In this document: positions 63,280-64,000 of the stretch, in pieces
How positions within the stretch are numbered: the stretch's first letter is position 1
How the letters are laid out: each line of letters begins with the position of its first letter
Source: Ricordea florida
Lineage: Eukaryota; Cnidaria; Anthozoa; Corallimorpharia; Ricordeidae
DNA length: 64,000 nucleotides
NCBI GenBank assembly: GCA_949710005.1
Contig: OX453287.1
Span: 13,049,866-13,113,865 of the forward strand
Reading direction: 5' to 3'
Program-made: the position numbers and the translations under genes
The notes under the pieces: generated by a model
What the model saw: the letters and a program-made list of their open reading frames with translations, nothing else
Database searches by the model: none
What the model was told of the DNA's origin: nothing

Positions 63280-63672
63280 TTACATCCAGCCACCTTTTAA
63301 ATTAATTTCTTGTGCGGGTGGCCTCTCATCCATGTTTTTGACTGGAGGTGGATTGAAGGTATGAGTTGGCACACGCAAGTCAGCTATCTTATTCCTGTAA
63401 TTTGTGAATATGGCATAGGCAGCGAGTCCAATTGAACCCATAGTTAGTACATTCTGGAATGAAATACTTGGTAACCAAGCCTTTCCAGTGTCATTATCAG
63501 GCCCCTTTTCACGTTTCAAAGCATCTCTTTCCTCCTCACGTTTCAAAGCCTCTCTAGCCCTCTTATTTTTAGCTGATAGCCTTTTGCCAGCCTCTATTCT
63601 CTTGGGGTCTTTGACCTTTATTTTAACATCAGGCTCTTTAGTGATTTGCTCGGTTTGAACTTCTTCAGACAT
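63280..63672 (-). CDS. 130-residue basic protein with one membrane helix
   Basis: I chose the ATG at 63672 rather than the frame start at 63738: CTTAAAGG lies 23 bases before this ATG, in line with the neighbours, and would otherwise sit inside the gene. The N-terminus is Glu/Lys-rich and disordered (KDPKRIEAGKRLSAKNKRAR), then comes a single helix (VLTMGSIGLAAYAIF) and a Pro-rich tail (TFNPPPVKNMDERPPA). The family is unknown. Confidence 0.6.
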   Translation of the reverse strand: MSEEVQTEQITKEPDVKIKVKDPKRIEAGKRLSAKNKRAREALKREEERDALKREKGPDNDTGKAWLPSISFQNVLTMGSIGLAAYAIFTNYRNKIADLRVPTHTFNPPPVKNMDERPPAQEINLKGGWM

Positions 63673-63780
63673 GTTATGGTATACTCTAAACGAATCCTTT
63701 AAGTCTCCTAGTAAGTGGTATACTAGGAAACTTACCAATTTCTATCTATTAACTTAAGTGGGTTTATTCTTACGGGTAGT

Positions 63781-64000
63781 TTATTGGAGTCCCACTTCCT
63801 CCTCATCCTCTTCATCCACAATTTCATCCTCTTTCTTGCCTCCAAGCATCTCCTCAACTTTTTGACTATCAGTGAATAACACTTCTTCCTCATCATCATC
63901 ATACTCATCCTCTTCATAGTATTCGCCAGTCAAGAAGGAGGTGTCATCATACTCAATAGGTATGAGTCTGACTTCTCTCACACGTAAGCGTATAGATGCG
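63781..64000 (-). CDS. acidic protein, partial at the window edge
   Basis: The frame is open from the right edge (no ATG seen inside) to a stop at 63781. It is extremely acidic (YYEEDEYDDDEEEVLF and DEIVDEEDEEEVG). The real start lies beyond the window. Acidic disordered proteins like this occur in virion and scaffold roles; none is shown. Confidence 0.55.
   Translation of the reverse strand, partial: ASIRLRVREVRLIPIEYDDTSFLTGEYYEEDEYDDDEEEVLFTDSQKVEEMLGGKKEDEIVDEEDEEEVGLQ

Larger units (their letters stand above)
60812..63703 (-). promoter_or_regulatory. shared (T)TTAAARGG motif upstream of block genes
   Basis: Minus-strand copies are TTTAAAAGG at 60813-60821, ATTTAAAGGGG at 61482-61492, TTTAAAAGG at 63293-63301 and TTAAAGG at 63696-63702. 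Weaker forms are AATTAAAGAG at 61669-61677, CTTAGAGG at 62624-62631 and TCAAAAGA at 63071-63078. Each lies 18-26 bases before an ATG. The genes at 62318, 58675 and 58519 lack it. It may be a TATA-like or virus-specific promoter. Confidence 0.5.
57442..64000. mobile_element. virus-like (Polinton-related?) gene block, runs off the window
   Basis: One plus-strand gene (57442-58083) converges on a minus-strand series from 58142 to beyond 64000. Gaps are mostly 6-40 bases, one pair overlaps by 13, and no introns are visible. Small membrane proteins, coiled coils, acidic proteins, a capsid-candidate, a penton-like protein and a zinc-ribbon protein make up a virion-type module. A shared upstream motif ties the genes together. 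Polymerase, integrase, ATPase and protease are not in the visible part. Whether it belongs with the PolB remnant at 49.6-52.0 kb is open: base composition differs and 5.4 kb of unrelated DNA lie between. Confidence 0.7.

Overview
This is animal nuclear DNA, most likely from a cnidarian and probably an anthozoan such as a stony coral. I infer this from a spliced FGFR-type receptor tyrosine kinase whose exon sizes match the animal FGFR kinase exons, from the density of CR1/L2-like LINEs, DIRS, Gypsy and BEL/Pao pieces and tRNA-derived SINEs, and from the general look of the sequence. There are no prokaryotic operons, CRISPR arrays or rRNA genes.

Region 1 (about 2.4-31.8 kb) is one host gene on the minus strand: the 3' part of an FGFR-like receptor. 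Eleven exons can be placed with matching splice phases: one Ig domain, a transmembrane/juxtamembrane exon, the full kinase domain and a C-terminal tail. Its introns hold a 3.5-kb LINE (5.6-9.1 kb) and, in an intron of about 18 kb (13.4-31.4 kb), a stack of mobile elements.

The most striking of these is an 11.2-kb element at 13,962-25,117. It has Polinton-type ends (AG...CT termini, 6-bp target duplication ATGGTA) and terminal inverted repeats of about 2.4 kb. I see no polymerase, integrase or capsid gene in it. It carries an intact double zinc-finger (GRF-type) gene inside one arm and at least two unknown genes in the centre. A complete 3.9-kb ISL2EU-type DNA transposon (14,753-18,681) is inserted in its left arm. 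The right arm preserves the empty site, so the insertion is resolved to the base (2-bp AT duplication). A decayed LINE, a DIRS-like fragment, a spliced DUF3504 tyrosine recombinase pseudogene and a SINE follow.

Region 2 (about 31.8-49 kb) is gene-poor: SINEs, a foldback MITE, a decayed LINE, a LINE ORF1, an internally deleted Gypsy element with both LTRs and a 5-bp duplication, and a BEL/Pao gag remnant.

Region 3 (49.1-54.1 kb) is an AT-rich remnant of a Polinton/Maverick-like replication module on the plus strand: a broken SAP/zinc-ribbon gene and a protein-primed family-B DNA polymerase gene. The polymerase gene has one frameshift and two in-frame stops. It is cut off before the catalytic palm by an array of about 3.4 copies of a roughly 600-bp tandem repeat.

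Region 4 (57.4 kb to the window end) is a compact virus-like gene block. One plus-strand gene converges on at least eleven tightly packed minus-strand genes: a SLOG/DUF2493 protein, a 39-residue membrane peptide, a 464-residue capsid-candidate protein, membrane and coiled-coil proteins, a jelly-roll/penton-like protein, a 59-residue zinc-ribbon protein and acidic proteins. Several genes share a (T)TTAAARGG motif 18-23 bases before the ATG. The block runs off the right edge. One nonsense codon and one frameshift suggest it is an endogenised copy with light decay. It is my best candidate for an under-described system.
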